DNA of 64,000 nucleotides from Terriglobia bacterium (GCA_020073395.1 JAIQFF010000002.1:1-64000); one strand, 5' to 3'. Positions 17,422 to 27,193 are shown, counted from the first letter of the stretch. Notes: generated from the letters alone by a model not told the origin. Program-made: numbers and translations.

Positions 17422-18222
17422 CTAAATTCCCTCAGAGTATTCTCGACCTGCAGGGATGCGGCGAATATGCAAGCCCTGCTCATCGGTCAAATATGCGTAG
17501 CCGGTTCGGGGCTGCCAGCGATTCTCCGGATCCAGCAACTCGTAGCGTCGCCGGCGTTTGATCCTGTCTTCGCGATGTAACATGCCCAAGTGGTAGACGT
17601 TCAGATCGGCCACGGGATACGAGCCGGCAATGCGGGATTGCAGCGGCGCCTTGGTCGCATGCAGCGGACGGGTATCGAACTCGTGGTTTTCGCGCGCTTT
17701 GAACAGCCGCGCTGGTGTCTTTGAACCCCAGATGCCGTCTACCCGGAACTCACCGGTTGAATTCCAAAGTTCTCGTAAATGCACAGCATACGCGAAGTAT
17801 CGGAGCATTCGTCCTCTCCAGATTACTCGCTCGCAGCGCTTGCGGAATTCCCGTTCTACACGTTCGTCGGCATCAAGACTGATCAGCCATTCCGCGCCGT
17901 GCTGTAATGCAGTAGCCACCAGGGCGCGGTAATTCCCCACCTCATCCCAATACGGCCGATCGGGTGAAACCCGCAACACCTGCAACACTTCAGGACGCGC
18001 CTCAAGAAACTCCGCCGAGCCGTCGGTCGAGCCGTCATCGAGCGCCACGATGCCGTCCACCTGCGGACCGATATTGGCTACATAACCGGGGAGAAGATGG
18101 ATCTGATTCCTTACTGCGAGCATCGCAAGCAGTCGAACCCGTCGCCGCGCCGGCAGACCAAACGAACCCGATGGAACTTCGTAGCGTAAAAGCCGCCGCC
18201 GGATTCTGTATGAACCAAGCAT
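17422..18222 (-). CDS. Family 2 glycosyltransferase
   Basis: This 266-residue cytosolic enzyme has the GT-A fold signatures of GT2: an N-terminal MLAVRNQIHLLPGYV strand, DDGSTDGSAEFLEA (nucleotide-sugar binding) and SLDADERVE, the DXD-like metal motif. It transfers a sugar from a nucleotide sugar to an unknown acceptor. The last 60 or so residues are basic (RIKRRRRYELLD). Its stop codon lies about 80 bp from the right repeat of the IS element. No cell-wall or polysaccharide operon surrounds it. Confidence 0.83.
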   Translation of the reverse strand: MLGSYRIRRRLLRYEVPSGSFGLPARRRVRLLAMLAVRNQIHLLPGYVANIGPQVDGIVALDDGSTDGSAEFLEARPEVLQVLRVSPDRPYWDEVGNYRALVATALQHGAEWLISLDADERVEREFRKRCERVIWRGRMLRYFAYAVHLRELWNSTGEFRVDGIWGSKTPARLFKARENHEFDTRPLHATKAPLQSRIAGSYPVADLNVYHLGMLHREDRIKRRRRYELLDPENRWQPRTGYAYLTDEQGLHIRRIPAGREYSEGI

Positions 18223-18295
18223 CGTCCATTGCCCCTCTACTTAAAAGCATCCCTCCTTGTAATGACACTTCTCAAACGCTTTAGCCGCCGGGCTC

Positions 18296-19408
18296 TCATC
18301 CCGAGTAATCCCACGCGTGATCTTTGCCCTTTGCCGTTAAGGATTCTCGTACCTTCGCGTATCCAGGCTTGATGACGGTATAGATCAAGTCGCAACGCTG
18401 GCGGTAGGGCAGGAACGCGCTCTTCATCGCGTTAATGGTAATTTTCTCGAAGTCATCGAGAGACAGGCCGAAAGTCTCCGCGGCGGCCTCGAATTCCTGG
18501 GTCATGGTGGTATCGCTCATCAGCCGGTTGTCGGTGTTCAGGGTAACGCGAAATTTTTCCTGATAGAGAATCTTGAAGGGATGTTCTGCCAGACTCGGGG
18601 TCGCGCCAGTGTGGACGTTGCTGATCAGGCAAATCTCCAGCGGAATTCGCTTGTCGAGAACGTACTGGGCAAGATCGCCCAGCTTCACCACCTTGCCATC
18701 CGCGACGGCGATGTCGTCAATCAGCCTCGTGCCATGCCCGATGCGATGCGCCCCGCAGTACTGAATAGCTTGCCAGATTGATTCCTTGCCGTAGCCCTCA
18801 CCGGCGTGAATCGTGATGTTGAAATTCTGACGCTGTATGTAATGAAAGGCGTCCACATGCTTCTTGGGCGGATACCCGCCTTCCTCACCCGCCAGATCGA
18901 AGCCAACCACGCCGCGCTCGCGAAAATCCACGGCCAACTCCGCCATCTCGAGCGACACGTCCATGTTGCGCATGGCACAGATGATCAATCCCGAAACCGT
19001 TCCAAAATCCTTTCGTCCACGTTCCGACCCTTTCAGCACAGCCGAGACCACTTGCTGGTGCGTCAGCCCCTTGCGGGTGTGAAAGACGGGCGCAAAGCGG
19101 GTTTCAAAATAGACCACGCCGTCGTTCCTCAAATCTTCGGCCTGCTCATAGGCCACCCGCTCCAGCGCCTCCTCCGTCTGCATCACGGCGATGGTGTGGG
19201 CGAAGCCTTCCAGATATTTGGCCAGACTTCCCTTGTTCGCGCCCTGATGAAACCATTGACCCAACGCAGTCGCGTCGCCGGTGGGAAGACCCGTGTAGTT
19301 CGTCTCCTTGGCCAGGTCAATGACGGTTTGCGGCCGCAGCACGCCGTCCAGATGCTCGTGCAAAAGCACTTTAGGCAGGCCGGCCAGTTGACGCTTATCA
19401 AGCTTCAT
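18296..19408 (-). CDS. add: Adenosine deaminase
   Basis: This 370-residue zinc enzyme deaminates adenosine or deoxyadenosine to inosine. The metal and catalytic motifs are in order: LHEHLDG (zinc His pair), IHAGEGYGKES (catalytic Glu), RIGHGTRL (His), and TLNTDNRLMS with the zinc Asp, a form common in bacterial Add. Length is normal. It is part of a minus-strand run with a VWA gene, a cytosine deaminase and eutBC. Confidence 0.92.
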   Translation of the reverse strand: MKLDKRQLAGLPKVLLHEHLDGVLRPQTVIDLAKETNYTGLPTGDATALGQWFHQGANKGSLAKYLEGFAHTIAVMQTEEALERVAYEQAEDLRNDGVVYFETRFAPVFHTRKGLTHQQVVSAVLKGSERGRKDFGTVSGLIICAMRNMDVSLEMAELAVDFRERGVVGFDLAGEEGGYPPKKHVDAFHYIQRQNFNITIHAGEGYGKESIWQAIQYCGAHRIGHGTRLIDDIAVADGKVVKLGDLAQYVLDKRIPLEICLISNVHTGATPSLAEHPFKILYQEKFRVTLNTDNRLMSDTTMTQEFEAAAETFGLSLDDFEKITINAMKSAFLPYRQRCDLIYTVIKPGYAKVRESLTAKGKDHAWDYSG

Positions 19409-19447
19409 GATGGAACTCCACTTCTCGGCACGACGGCTGCTCAGTGC

Positions 19448-20437
19448 TCAACCCCCGCCGGCCCAATAGTTGCTTCTGAACAGCACCGTCTCATCCCGCG
19501 CCGGATCCTTCAATCGCACTCGAATCTGGTGCAGCCCGGGACGAGGGCTCCTGGGTTCAAAGCTCAGCAGGTAGCGGCTGTGCACGTGATTGGCAAAGCT
19601 GTTCATCTTGTTCTCAAAGCTCTTGCGGGATGCGAAAAGCTCGTGCTCACCGCCGCTCATCGACGCAATCGCCAGGGGCATGTTCTTTTTCATCGCCGCC
19701 AGCGTCATCAGAAGAACGCCCTGTATGTTGGGTTGAGCGCCCCAGCCAGCCTCGTCCCGGTTGCTGCCTCGTTCGGTATCCAGTACCTGTGATAGCGAAG
19801 GAGAAAAAGGAAGAGCATAAACTGCCGTGTTTGTGACCCCGATCAACTTCACCACCTCATCGAGCTTCGCAAAGTGACTGCCATGATCGCGGGTTTCGCT
19901 GATCAGCAGCAGCAGGCGCTGGCGGCCCTCGGGCCGCTTGTTCAGCAATTTGACTGAATACGCGACGGCGTCGAGAATCGCCGCGCCATTGTCACCCGCC
20001 TGCAGCGTTTTGAGGTCGCCCTCGATAAGTTCGGGATTGTGGGTGAAATCGCGCGCCAGAGTAAGTTTGCTGTCAAAGAACACCAGAGCCGTTTCGGTGT
20101 CAGGCTGGCCCAGCACCGGCCCCAGCATTGACGGTAAACCACGTATCCTGTCGAACTCACGCTTGGCTCTCCGCCCGCACTGCACCGCGATCATCAGCGA
20201 GACGGGTTCGGCTTCTGCTGCTTCGTCCAAATAGGGCACCTGCTCGATACCGTCGTCTTCAATGACGAAATCTTTGGCTTGCAGCCCGTACACGACGCTG
20301 CCGTTTGCATCCCTCACCAGCGTGGGCACCACTACCACGTTGGCCTGGGCATTGAAGGTGGGCTCCTGCGGCGCCGCGGCGGGTTTAAACACCAACAGGA
20401 ACATCGCAGAATACAAACTGGCTTTGGAGCTGTTCAT
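19448..20437 (-). CDS. VWFA-related domain protein with degenerate MIDAS
   Basis: This 329-residue protein has a short N-terminal hydrophobic segment (residues 6-20) consistent with export. The following VWA-type fold resembles the other three VWFA-related proteins of the window (VYGLQAKDFVIEDDG, RYLLSFEPRSP). The first MIDAS position reads AVQCG instead of DxSxS, so metal-dependent adhesion is unlikely. Its ATG overlaps the stop of the cytosine deaminase gene by 4 bp, so the two are translationally coupled. Confidence 0.78.
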   Translation of the reverse strand: MNSSKASLYSAMFLLVFKPAAAPQEPTFNAQANVVVVPTLVRDANGSVVYGLQAKDFVIEDDGIEQVPYLDEAAEAEPVSLMIAVQCGRRAKREFDRIRGLPSMLGPVLGQPDTETALVFFDSKLTLARDFTHNPELIEGDLKTLQAGDNGAAILDAVAYSVKLLNKRPEGRQRLLLLISETRDHGSHFAKLDEVVKLIGVTNTAVYALPFSPSLSQVLDTERGSNRDEAGWGAQPNIQGVLLMTLAAMKKNMPLAIASMSGGEHELFASRKSFENKMNSFANHVHSRYLLSFEPRSPRPGLHQIRVRLKDPARDETVLFRSNYWAGGG

Positions 20438-20877
20438 GTCTCCCGCGAACTACTCTCCCCGATATCCTCGTTCCAGACTTCGGGACTCGCCCTTATGTAC
20501 TCGCCCAGCAACGCAGCGCACTCCGCAGAGTCAAGATCGACAATGTTCACACCGAGTGACCGCAGCCATTCCACGCCGCCCTGAAAGTTGCGACTCTCCC
20601 CCACCACCACCGTCCCGAAACCAAACTGCCGGACCAGCCCGCTGCAATACCAGCACGGCGCCAGGGTGGTGACCATGATGAGGTCGCGATAGCTGCGCTG
20701 CCGTCCCGCGTTGCGGAAGGCATCCGTCTCTCCATGCATCGACGGATCGCCCTGCTGCACCCGGCGATTGTGACCCGCGCCCAGTAGTTGGCCGGGCTGA
20801 TCGAAAATCGCCGCGCCAATGGGAATGCCGCCTTCGGCCAGCCCCTTACGCGCCTCCACCAGTGCGACCGCGAGCAT
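20434..20877 (-). CDS. Cytosine deaminase (yeast Fcy1-like)
   Basis: This 147-residue protein has the small CDA-fold zinc enzyme motifs: MHGETDAFRNAGR (zinc His, catalytic Glu) and TTLAPCWYCSG (zinc Cys pair). The C-terminal PEVWNEDIGE is diagnostic for the yeast-type cytosine deaminase that makes uracil from cytosine. The frame is open for about 15 further codons upstream with family-like residues (LDYA), so a non-ATG start near 20900 is possible. It is 4-bp coupled to the downstream VWA gene. Confidence 0.83.
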   Translation of the reverse strand: MLAVALVEARKGLAEGGIPIGAAIFDQPGQLLGAGHNRRVQQGDPSMHGETDAFRNAGRQRSYRDLIMVTTLAPCWYCSGLVRQFGFGTVVVGESRNFQGGVEWLRSLGVNIVDLDSAECAALLGEYIRASPEVWNEDIGESSSRET

Positions 20878-20951
20878 CGCGGCATAGTCCAGGCTCAGAT
20901 TCGTACCCTCCCCGGCATCATTATTGCACTATGCCGGAACTCGTTTCCGGT

Positions 20952-21713
20952 TCACGTTTCGGCCCCGGGCAGGGAACGATGAATCCCATCCTTCTGAAAA
21001 TCCCCCACAAGCTTGAGTTCAATGCCAGTCAATTTCTGGCGCAGAGCTTCGTGGAGATAGAAGGCAAGCATTCTGGCGGCGGCCGCGTAGTCCAGCCCTT
21101 CCGGACGGATGTTCGAAATGCAATTGCGCTCGGCGTCAGTGCGACCGGGGCGCGGCCCCCATGTGATGTACGCGCCCAGACTGTCCGGCGAAGTCAGGCC
21201 AGGACGCTCGCCAATCAGGACGACTGACACTTTCGCCTGCAGCGCCGCGCCGATTGCATCGCCAATCGCCACGCGCCCTTGCTCAACGATGCAGGTTGGA
21301 CCAACCGACCACTGATGGTTGAGCAGCGGTAAGACTTCGTCCAGCAAGGGCAAGGCGTGACGCGCCACCGCCAGGGCGGAGAGGCCGTCGGCAATCACAA
21401 ACACGACATCACAGCAGGCGGCGACAAGACTCGCGGTCGACTCCGGATTGAGCGCTCGCCCCATCCCGGGATGACGCAAATAGGTGGCCCGGTCCGGAGC
21501 GGTGCTTCGGAGGACGCACACGGCCAGCGCGCGTTCGCGCAGCGCGGCCAGCAGAAACGACACATCCAGGACAGCGTGGACCGCGTCCCGCGCCTGGGCG
21601 TGGGCCAATTGGAAATCGAGTACTTCGTGAGTCGCCAGACTGGAGCCGGCGCGGTCCAACCCAACCCGCGCCGAAGTGTAGTGCCGAAGGCCTCTGACCA
21701 ATTCATCCGTCAT
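20952..21713 (-). CDS. eutC: Ethanolamine ammonia-lyase small subunit
   Basis: EutC forms with EutB the adenosylcobalamin-dependent enzyme that splits ethanolamine into acetaldehyde and ammonia. The protein shows TSARVGLDRAGSSLAT near the start, a VIADGLSALA segment and GERPGLTSPDSLGAYITWGP near the C-terminus, all typical. I chose the ATG at 21713, one base after the eutB stop, giving 253 residues. No microcompartment shell genes or reactivating factor eutA are present. Confidence 0.92.
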   Translation of the reverse strand: MTDELVRGLRHYTSARVGLDRAGSSLATHEVLDFQLAHAQARDAVHAVLDVSFLLAALRERALAVCVLRSTAPDRATYLRHPGMGRALNPESTASLVAACCDVVFVIADGLSALAVARHALPLLDEVLPLLNHQWSVGPTCIVEQGRVAIGDAIGAALQAKVSVVLIGERPGLTSPDSLGAYITWGPRPGRTDAERNCISNIRPEGLDYAAAARMLAFYLHEALRQKLTGIELKLVGDFQKDGIHRSLPGAET

Positions 21714-21714
21714 A

Positions 21715-23079
21715 TCAGGGCACCGGATTGACTCCCGCCGGCAACAGGCCATTCACGGTGAGCCGGCGGAATTCGCCGCGCTCCAGCCAGGCTTCGAATT
21801 CCGGCGCGGGCCGCAGTCCCAGTGCCGAGCGCAGGTAGAGCGCATCGTGAAAAGACGTGCTCTGGTAGTTCAGCATGACGTCATCCGCTCCGGGCACTCC
21901 CATGATGTAGTTCACTCCGGCCACGCCCAGCAGGGTCAGGAGCGTGTCCATGTCATCCTGATCGGCCTCGGCGTGGTTGGTGTAGCAAACGTCGCAGCCC
22001 ATGGGAAGGCCCAGCAGTTTGCCGCAGAAGTGGTCCTCGAGTCCGGCGCGGATGATCTGCTTCCCGTCGTAAAGATATTCCGGCCCGATAAATCCCACCA
22101 CGGTGTTCACCAGCATGGGCCGGTAGCGACGGGCCACAGCATAGGCGCGGGCTTCCAGCGTCTGTTGATCACAGCCGCAATGCGCTCCCGCCGACAGCGC
22201 GCTGCCCTGGCCGGTCTCGAAATACATGACGTTGTCACCGGCGGTTCCGCGGTGAAGTTCGCGCGCGGCCTGATGCGCCTCATCCAGCAGCGCAAGATTT
22301 ATTCCGAACGACTTGTTGGTCGCCTCCGTGCCACCGATGGACTGGAACACCAGGTCGATGGGCGCGCCTTGCCGCAGCGCCTCCATTTGTGTGGTGACAT
22401 GTGCCAGCACGCAACTCTGCGCGGGAATGGCAAACTTCTCACGCGCGTAATCCACCAACCGGAGCAGCGTGCACACCGAGGCCACATTGTCGCTCGCAGG
22501 ATTGATGCCGATCACCGCGTCTCCCGATCCCAGAGAAAGGCCGTCCACAATGGATGCCGCAATGCCAACCGGATCATCGGTGGGATGGTTGGGCTGCAGT
22601 CGCGTTGAAAGCCGCCCGCTGAGGCCGACCGTGGTGCGGAAACGCGTCACCACCCTGATTTTGCGCGCTACCGCGATCAGGTCTTGCGCCGGCATGAGTT
22701 TCGATACGGCTGCTGCGATCTCCGGAGTCAGACCGGGGGCCAGCGCGGCCAGCACTGCGCCGGTCGCATGCTCGTCCAGGAGCCAGTTGCGGAACTCGCC
22801 CACGGTAAGCGACGCCACCGGCGCAAAGGCAGCGAGGTCGTGGGCATCCACAATCAGCCGGCTGACCTCGTCGGACTCATAGGGAATCACGAGCTCATCG
22901 AGAAAGTGGCGGAGTGGAAGGTCGGCAAGAACGAAACGGGCGGCCACCCGCTCTTCGGCGCTGGCGGCGCAGATGCCGGCCAACTGGTCTCCCGACCGGA
23001 GGGGCGACGCCTTCGCCAGCAATTCCTTCAGATCGGCAAAGCTGTAAGTTACACCGCGAATCGAGTGGGCCATCCGCAT
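21715..23079 (-). CDS. eutB: Ethanolamine ammonia-lyase large subunit
   Basis: This is the catalytic TIM-barrel subunit of ethanolamine ammonia-lyase (about 454 residues, family-typical). Recognisable parts are YSFADLKELLAKASPLRSGD at the start, DAVIGINPASD, FQSIGGTEATNKSFG, YFETGQGSALSAG and MGVPGADDVMLNYQS. GAGGAAG lies about 9 nt before the ATG at 23079. It is directly followed by eutC. The gene diverges from the GH31 gene across about 150 bp that must hold both promoters. Confidence 0.93.
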   Translation of the reverse strand: MRMAHSIRGVTYSFADLKELLAKASPLRSGDQLAGICAASAEERVAARFVLADLPLRHFLDELVIPYESDEVSRLIVDAHDLAAFAPVASLTVGEFRNWLLDEHATGAVLAALAPGLTPEIAAAVSKLMPAQDLIAVARKIRVVTRFRTTVGLSGRLSTRLQPNHPTDDPVGIAASIVDGLSLGSGDAVIGINPASDNVASVCTLLRLVDYAREKFAIPAQSCVLAHVTTQMEALRQGAPIDLVFQSIGGTEATNKSFGINLALLDEAHQAARELHRGTAGDNVMYFETGQGSALSAGAHCGCDQQTLEARAYAVARRYRPMLVNTVVGFIGPEYLYDGKQIIRAGLEDHFCGKLLGLPMGCDVCYTNHAEADQDDMDTLLTLLGVAGVNYIMGVPGADDVMLNYQSTSFHDALYLRSALGLRPAPEFEAWLERGEFRRLTVNGLLPAGVNPVP

Positions 23080-23236
23080 GCGGTCGCGCTTCCTCAATTA
23101 TGCATGGTTGGCTGCCGTCCGGAGCAGTGGCCAGATGGGCGCGTAACCTTCCTCGCACGGACGTTTCTCCGGCTTCACACACCCGGTTTTTATGTTAGCT
23201 TTGGTTCCGCGAATTTAGAAGTTAAGGTCGCTAATC

Positions 23237-25588
23237 ATGCCAAGGTTCCAGACCATCTTTGGACCAGCCCTGCTTTGCGTTCTGGCGCTCTTCGCCGGCA
23301 TAGCGCACGCCCAATGGGCGCCGATGAATTCCGTTACCAACCTGCAGCAACAACCTGACGGTGTGCTTTTCATCATGCAGACGGGCACGCTGAAGCTCCA
23401 GGTGTGCACCGATTCGATCATTCGCGTCCGTTACTCCGCCACAGCCACGTTCTCCGATCGACCTGATTACGTGATCACGAAAACCAGCTGGCCCGAGACT
23501 AAATGGACAATGCAGTCCACCGGTGACGGCGTAACGCTTACCACTTCGCGCCTGGCGGTGACGGTCACTCGCAAGGACGGCGGCATTACTTACCGCGACC
23601 TTGATGGCAAGCAACTGTTTCAGGAGGCAACGCGGAAGTTGACCCCGGTAAAGGTCAATGGCGAGGACACCTATCGCGCGGAATCGTTCATCAACATTTA
23701 CGGCTCGCGCGAGGCGCTCTACGGGCTCGGGCAGCACCAGGCGGGCGTCTGGAACTACCGCGGCGAGTCGGTGGATATTTCTCAGGACAATACGAACATC
23801 GCGGTCCCCCTGCTGCTTTCGAGCCAGGGTTACGGCGTCTACTGGAACAACGACTCGCGGAGCCGGTTCAACAACCGCTTTGCGAATTACATGTACATCA
23901 CTTCCGAAGTGGCCGACAACATCGACTACTACTTCTTTTACGGCCCTGAATTTGACCGGATCATCGCCGCTTACCGCGAACTGACCGGGCAGGCACCCAT
24001 GTTCGGGAAGTGGACCTACGGCTTCTGGCAATGCAAGAACCGTTACAAGTCGCAGGAAGAAATTCTGGGAGTCGCCAGGAAATACCGCGAGCTGCATATT
24101 CCCGCGGACAACATCGTGCAGGACTGGTTCTGGTGGAATCACAAGGGCGAGCACGTCTTCAACAAGAACTATCCCGACCCGAAGGGAATGATCGATCAGC
24201 TGCACGCCCAGAATTTTCACCTCATGATCTCGGTCTGGCCCTTCTTCGAGCCGGGGTCCTCGGTCTATGAAGACATGGACAAGCGCGGCTGGTTCGTGGA
24301 CAAGTTCAAATTCGCCAAGCCGCCCTACCACACCGACGGCATGGCGGTGTACGACGCCACCAATCCCGAAGCCCGGAAATACTACTGGCAACTGATGGAC
24401 AAGGCCCTGTTCAACATCGGCGTGGATGCCTGGTGGCTGGACACGACCGAGCCGGAAACCGAAGGCCAGGAAGAAAACATCCTGCTGCACCACAAGATCG
24501 CTGCCGGAAGCGGCGATCGCTACGTCAATATTTTCCCGCTGATGACCACGGGCGCGGTTTACGACGGGCAGCGCAGCTCCTCAGACAAGAAGCGAGTCTT
24601 CATTCTCTCCCGCTCGGCCTTCGCAGGCGACCAGCGCTATGGAGTCACGGCCTGGTCGGGCGATATTAACTCCGATTTCTTCAGCTTCCGTCGCCAGATT
24701 CCCGCCGGTTTGAATTTCGCGCTTTCCGGCATTCCCTACTGGACCACCGACATTGGCGGCTTCGTCTCCGGAGATCCCGACGATCCCGCCTACCGCGAGC
24801 TATTCATCCGCTGGTTCCAGTACGGCACCTTCAATCCCATTCTGCGCGTGCACGGGACGCGCAAGACCGATCAGAACGAACTCTGGTCATACGGGCCGGA
24901 CGCGCAGAAAATCCTGGTAAGTTTCGACCGCCTGCGCTACCGCATGCTGCCCTACACCTATTCGCTGGCTTGGAAGACCACCAGCGAAAGTTACACTCCC
25001 ATGCGTCCGCTGGTGATGGACTTTCGCTCCGATGTTCGCGCCCAGAACATTGGCGACCAGTTCATGTACGGCCCGGTATTTCTGGTAAACCCTGTCACCG
25101 AGCCTGACGCCACCACGCGGCGGCTCTACCTGCCGCAATCAAAGTGGTATGACTTCTGGACGGGATCGCCCATCGCAGGCGGCCGGACCGTCGATGCCAA
25201 TGCTCCGCTCGACCGGCTGCCGCTCTACATCCGTGCCGGATCAATTCTTCCGCTCGGCCCGGATGAAGAATGGTCCACGGAAAAGCCCGCCGATCCCATC
25301 GAACTCAGGATCTACCCAGGGGCGAATGGGGACTTCACTCTGTATGAAGACGAGAACGACAATTACAACTACGAAAAGGGTGCCTACGCCACCATCTCTT
25401 TTCACTGGGATGACGCCAAACAGGCGCTGACCATCGGCGATCGTCAAGGCCAATTTCCCGGCATGCTGGAAAGCCGCACCTTCCGTGTCGTATTCGTGGG
25501 CGAGAACCACGGTGCAGGTATCGATCCAGACGAGCACGCGGACAAGACCGTGCAGTATTCCGGTAAGCAGACAGTCGCAGTCCCCTAA
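23237..25588 (+). CDS. Secreted GH31 alpha-glycosidase (alpha-xylosidase-like)
   Basis: This 783-residue protein has a signal peptide of about 26 residues (ending AHAQ) and a full GH31 architecture: N-terminal beta-sandwich, (beta/alpha)8 barrel and C-terminal beta domains. The nucleophile aspartate lies in DAWWLDTTEPE and the acid/base in AWSGDI; PYWTTDIGGF follows. The variant resembles alpha-xylosidases and alpha-glucosidases acting on plant oligosaccharides; specificity is not settled. Length is typical. It stands alone on the plus strand ahead of the ATP-grasp and GH97 genes. Confidence 0.9.
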   Translation: MPRFQTIFGPALLCVLALFAGIAHAQWAPMNSVTNLQQQPDGVLFIMQTGTLKLQVCTDSIIRVRYSATATFSDRPDYVITKTSWPETKWTMQSTGDGVTLTTSRLAVTVTRKDGGITYRDLDGKQLFQEATRKLTPVKVNGEDTYRAESFINIYGSREALYGLGQHQAGVWNYRGESVDISQDNTNIAVPLLLSSQGYGVYWNNDSRSRFNNRFANYMYITSEVADNIDYYFFYGPEFDRIIAAYRELTGQAPMFGKWTYGFWQCKNRYKSQEEILGVARKYRELHIPADNIVQDWFWWNHKGEHVFNKNYPDPKGMIDQLHAQNFHLMISVWPFFEPGSSVYEDMDKRGWFVDKFKFAKPPYHTDGMAVYDATNPEARKYYWQLMDKALFNIGVDAWWLDTTEPETEGQEENILLHHKIAAGSGDRYVNIFPLMTTGAVYDGQRSSSDKKRVFILSRSAFAGDQRYGVTAWSGDINSDFFSFRRQIPAGLNFALSGIPYWTTDIGGFVSGDPDDPAYRELFIRWFQYGTFNPILRVHGTRKTDQNELWSYGPDAQKILVSFDRLRYRMLPYTYSLAWKTTSESYTPMRPLVMDFRSDVRAQNIGDQFMYGPVFLVNPVTEPDATTRRLYLPQSKWYDFWTGSPIAGGRTVDANAPLDRLPLYIRAGSILPLGPDEEWSTEKPADPIELRIYPGANGDFTLYEDENDNYNYEKGAYATISFHWDDAKQALTIGDRQGQFPGMLESRTFRVVFVGENHGAGIDPDEHADKTVQYSGKQTVAVP

Positions 25589-25611
25589 ACCGGCGAAGGA
25601 AAACTCGGCCT

Positions 25612-25718
25612 TGGCGTCCTTTGCGGCTTCCCTTTGCGTCCTTTGCGGTTTAAGACTTGATTGATTTGCCGGCAACTCAAAATCCTTAACCGCCAAGGAC
25701 GCGAAGGACGCAAAGAAA
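25612..25718. repeat. Dispersed inverted repeat, family C (copy 2)
   Basis: The left arm (TTGGCGTCCTTTGCGG, then CTTTGCGTCCTTTGCGGTT) faces the right arm (AACCGCCAAGGACGCGAAGG, then ACGCAAAG). The element lies between the GH31 stop and the ATP-grasp gene and matches copy 1 at 893-977. Confidence 0.65.
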
Positions 25719-25793
25719 TCCAACTCTCACGTTCTTTGTAATCGGGCTTTAACAATGCAGTGCTAGACTCAAGCGCTTTAGCGTGTCGCCGCC

Positions 25794-27083
25794 ATGGAAA
25801 AGAAGAAAAAGTTCCTCTTTGCCTCGCTGTCGGGATTAATCAGCGACATCGCCTGGCAGGTCTCCAAGGAAGGCCACGAAGTCCGCTATTACATCAAAGA
25901 CCAGAAGGAAAGCGACATTGCCGACGGCTTTGTGGCCAAATCGGAGGATTGGGAGAAAGATTCCGATTGGGCCGACATCATCGTCTTCGACGATACCCTG
26001 GGACAAGGCGAGAAAGCGCAGGCGCTGCGCGCCCAGGGAAAGAAGGTCATCGGAGGGACTGCCTACACCGACCGACTGGAAGATGACAGGTCCTTCGGGC
26101 AGGAGGAACTGAAGAAAGCTGGGGTCAACATCATTCCCTATGGCGAGTTCGAGTCGTTCGACGAGGCCGTCGAACACGTGATCAAGAACCCGGACCGCTA
26201 TGTGATCAAGCCCAGTGGCGAGGCCCAGAATGTGAAGCGCCGCCTGTTCGTGGGCGAAGAAGAAGACGGTCAGGACGTGATCCGCATGCTGGAGGCCTAC
26301 AAGAAGGCCTTCTCGGATGAGATCAAGGTTTTTCAGTTGCAGCGCAGGGTGACCGGGGTGGAAGTCGCGGTGGGTGGCTTCTTCAACGGAAAACAGTTCG
26401 TCTACCCGGTCAACGTAAACTTTGAGCACAAGAAGCTTTTTCCCGGCAACCTTGGTCCGCCTACGGGAGAGATGGGCACGTCCATGTTCTGGAGCATGCC
26501 CAACCAGCTTTTCAATCAGACCCTGCTCAAAATGGAGCCGAAACTTGCCGAGGAGGGCTACGTCGGATACATCGACGTGAACTGCATCGTCAATCATCAC
26601 GGCATATATCCGCTCGAGTTTACCTCGCGTTTCGGATACTCCACCATCAGCATCCAGCAGGCGGGAATGATCACGCCCATCGGGCAATTTTTCTGGGACC
26701 TGGCCAACGGCAACGACCCTAAGCTGAAAGTCAGGAGCGGCTTTCAGATCGGTGTCCGTATCGTGGTGCCTCCCTTCCCCTTTGATGACGACGAAACTTT
26801 CGAGTCGTACTCCAAGAACGGGGCCATCGTATTCCGCAAGCCCCCGGCCGACGAGATTCACATAGAGGACGTCAAACAGGTCAACGGCCAGTGGCTGGTG
26901 GCCGGAACTTCGGGAGTCATTCTGATCGTCGTGGGTCTGGGCCAGACCATGAAACAGGCTCAGGCCCAGGTCTATTCCCGCATCAAGAACGTCTTGATTC
27001 CGAACATGTATTACCGCACCGACATTGGCGATCGCTGGGATGAAGACAGCGACCGTTTACACAATTGGGGCATATTGCGGTAA
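25794..27083 (+). CDS. PurD-like ATP-grasp protein
   Basis: This 429-residue cytosolic protein resembles the ATP-grasp superfamily, in particular phosphoribosylamine-glycine ligase (GAR synthetase): an N-terminal Rossmann-like part, then RYVIKPSGEAQNVKR with the ATP-binding lysine and GYIDVNCIVNHHGIYPLEFTS, whose C-terminal part carries the metal-binding residues. It lacks purine-biosynthesis neighbours and PurD N-terminal signatures, so it probably ligates another substrate. Flanking glycosidase genes give no clear clue. Confidence 0.72.
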   Translation: MEKKKKFLFASLSGLISDIAWQVSKEGHEVRYYIKDQKESDIADGFVAKSEDWEKDSDWADIIVFDDTLGQGEKAQALRAQGKKVIGGTAYTDRLEDDRSFGQEELKKAGVNIIPYGEFESFDEAVEHVIKNPDRYVIKPSGEAQNVKRRLFVGEEEDGQDVIRMLEAYKKAFSDEIKVFQLQRRVTGVEVAVGGFFNGKQFVYPVNVNFEHKKLFPGNLGPPTGEMGTSMFWSMPNQLFNQTLLKMEPKLAEEGYVGYIDVNCIVNHHGIYPLEFTSRFGYSTISIQQAGMITPIGQFFWDLANGNDPKLKVRSGFQIGVRIVVPPFPFDDDETFESYSKNGAIVFRKPPADEIHIEDVKQVNGQWLVAGTSGVILIVVGLGQTMKQAQAQVYSRIKNVLIPNMYYRTDIGDRWDEDSDRLHNWGILR

Positions 27084-27193
27084 CATTCTCTCCCTCTGAT
27101 GCCTTGTTCCCGGAATGGTCCTGCGCATAATACGGATGATGGCCGAGCCTTCGAGCAAAAGTCCAATTTTTCTCTCCCCGAGGAGAACGTCCG

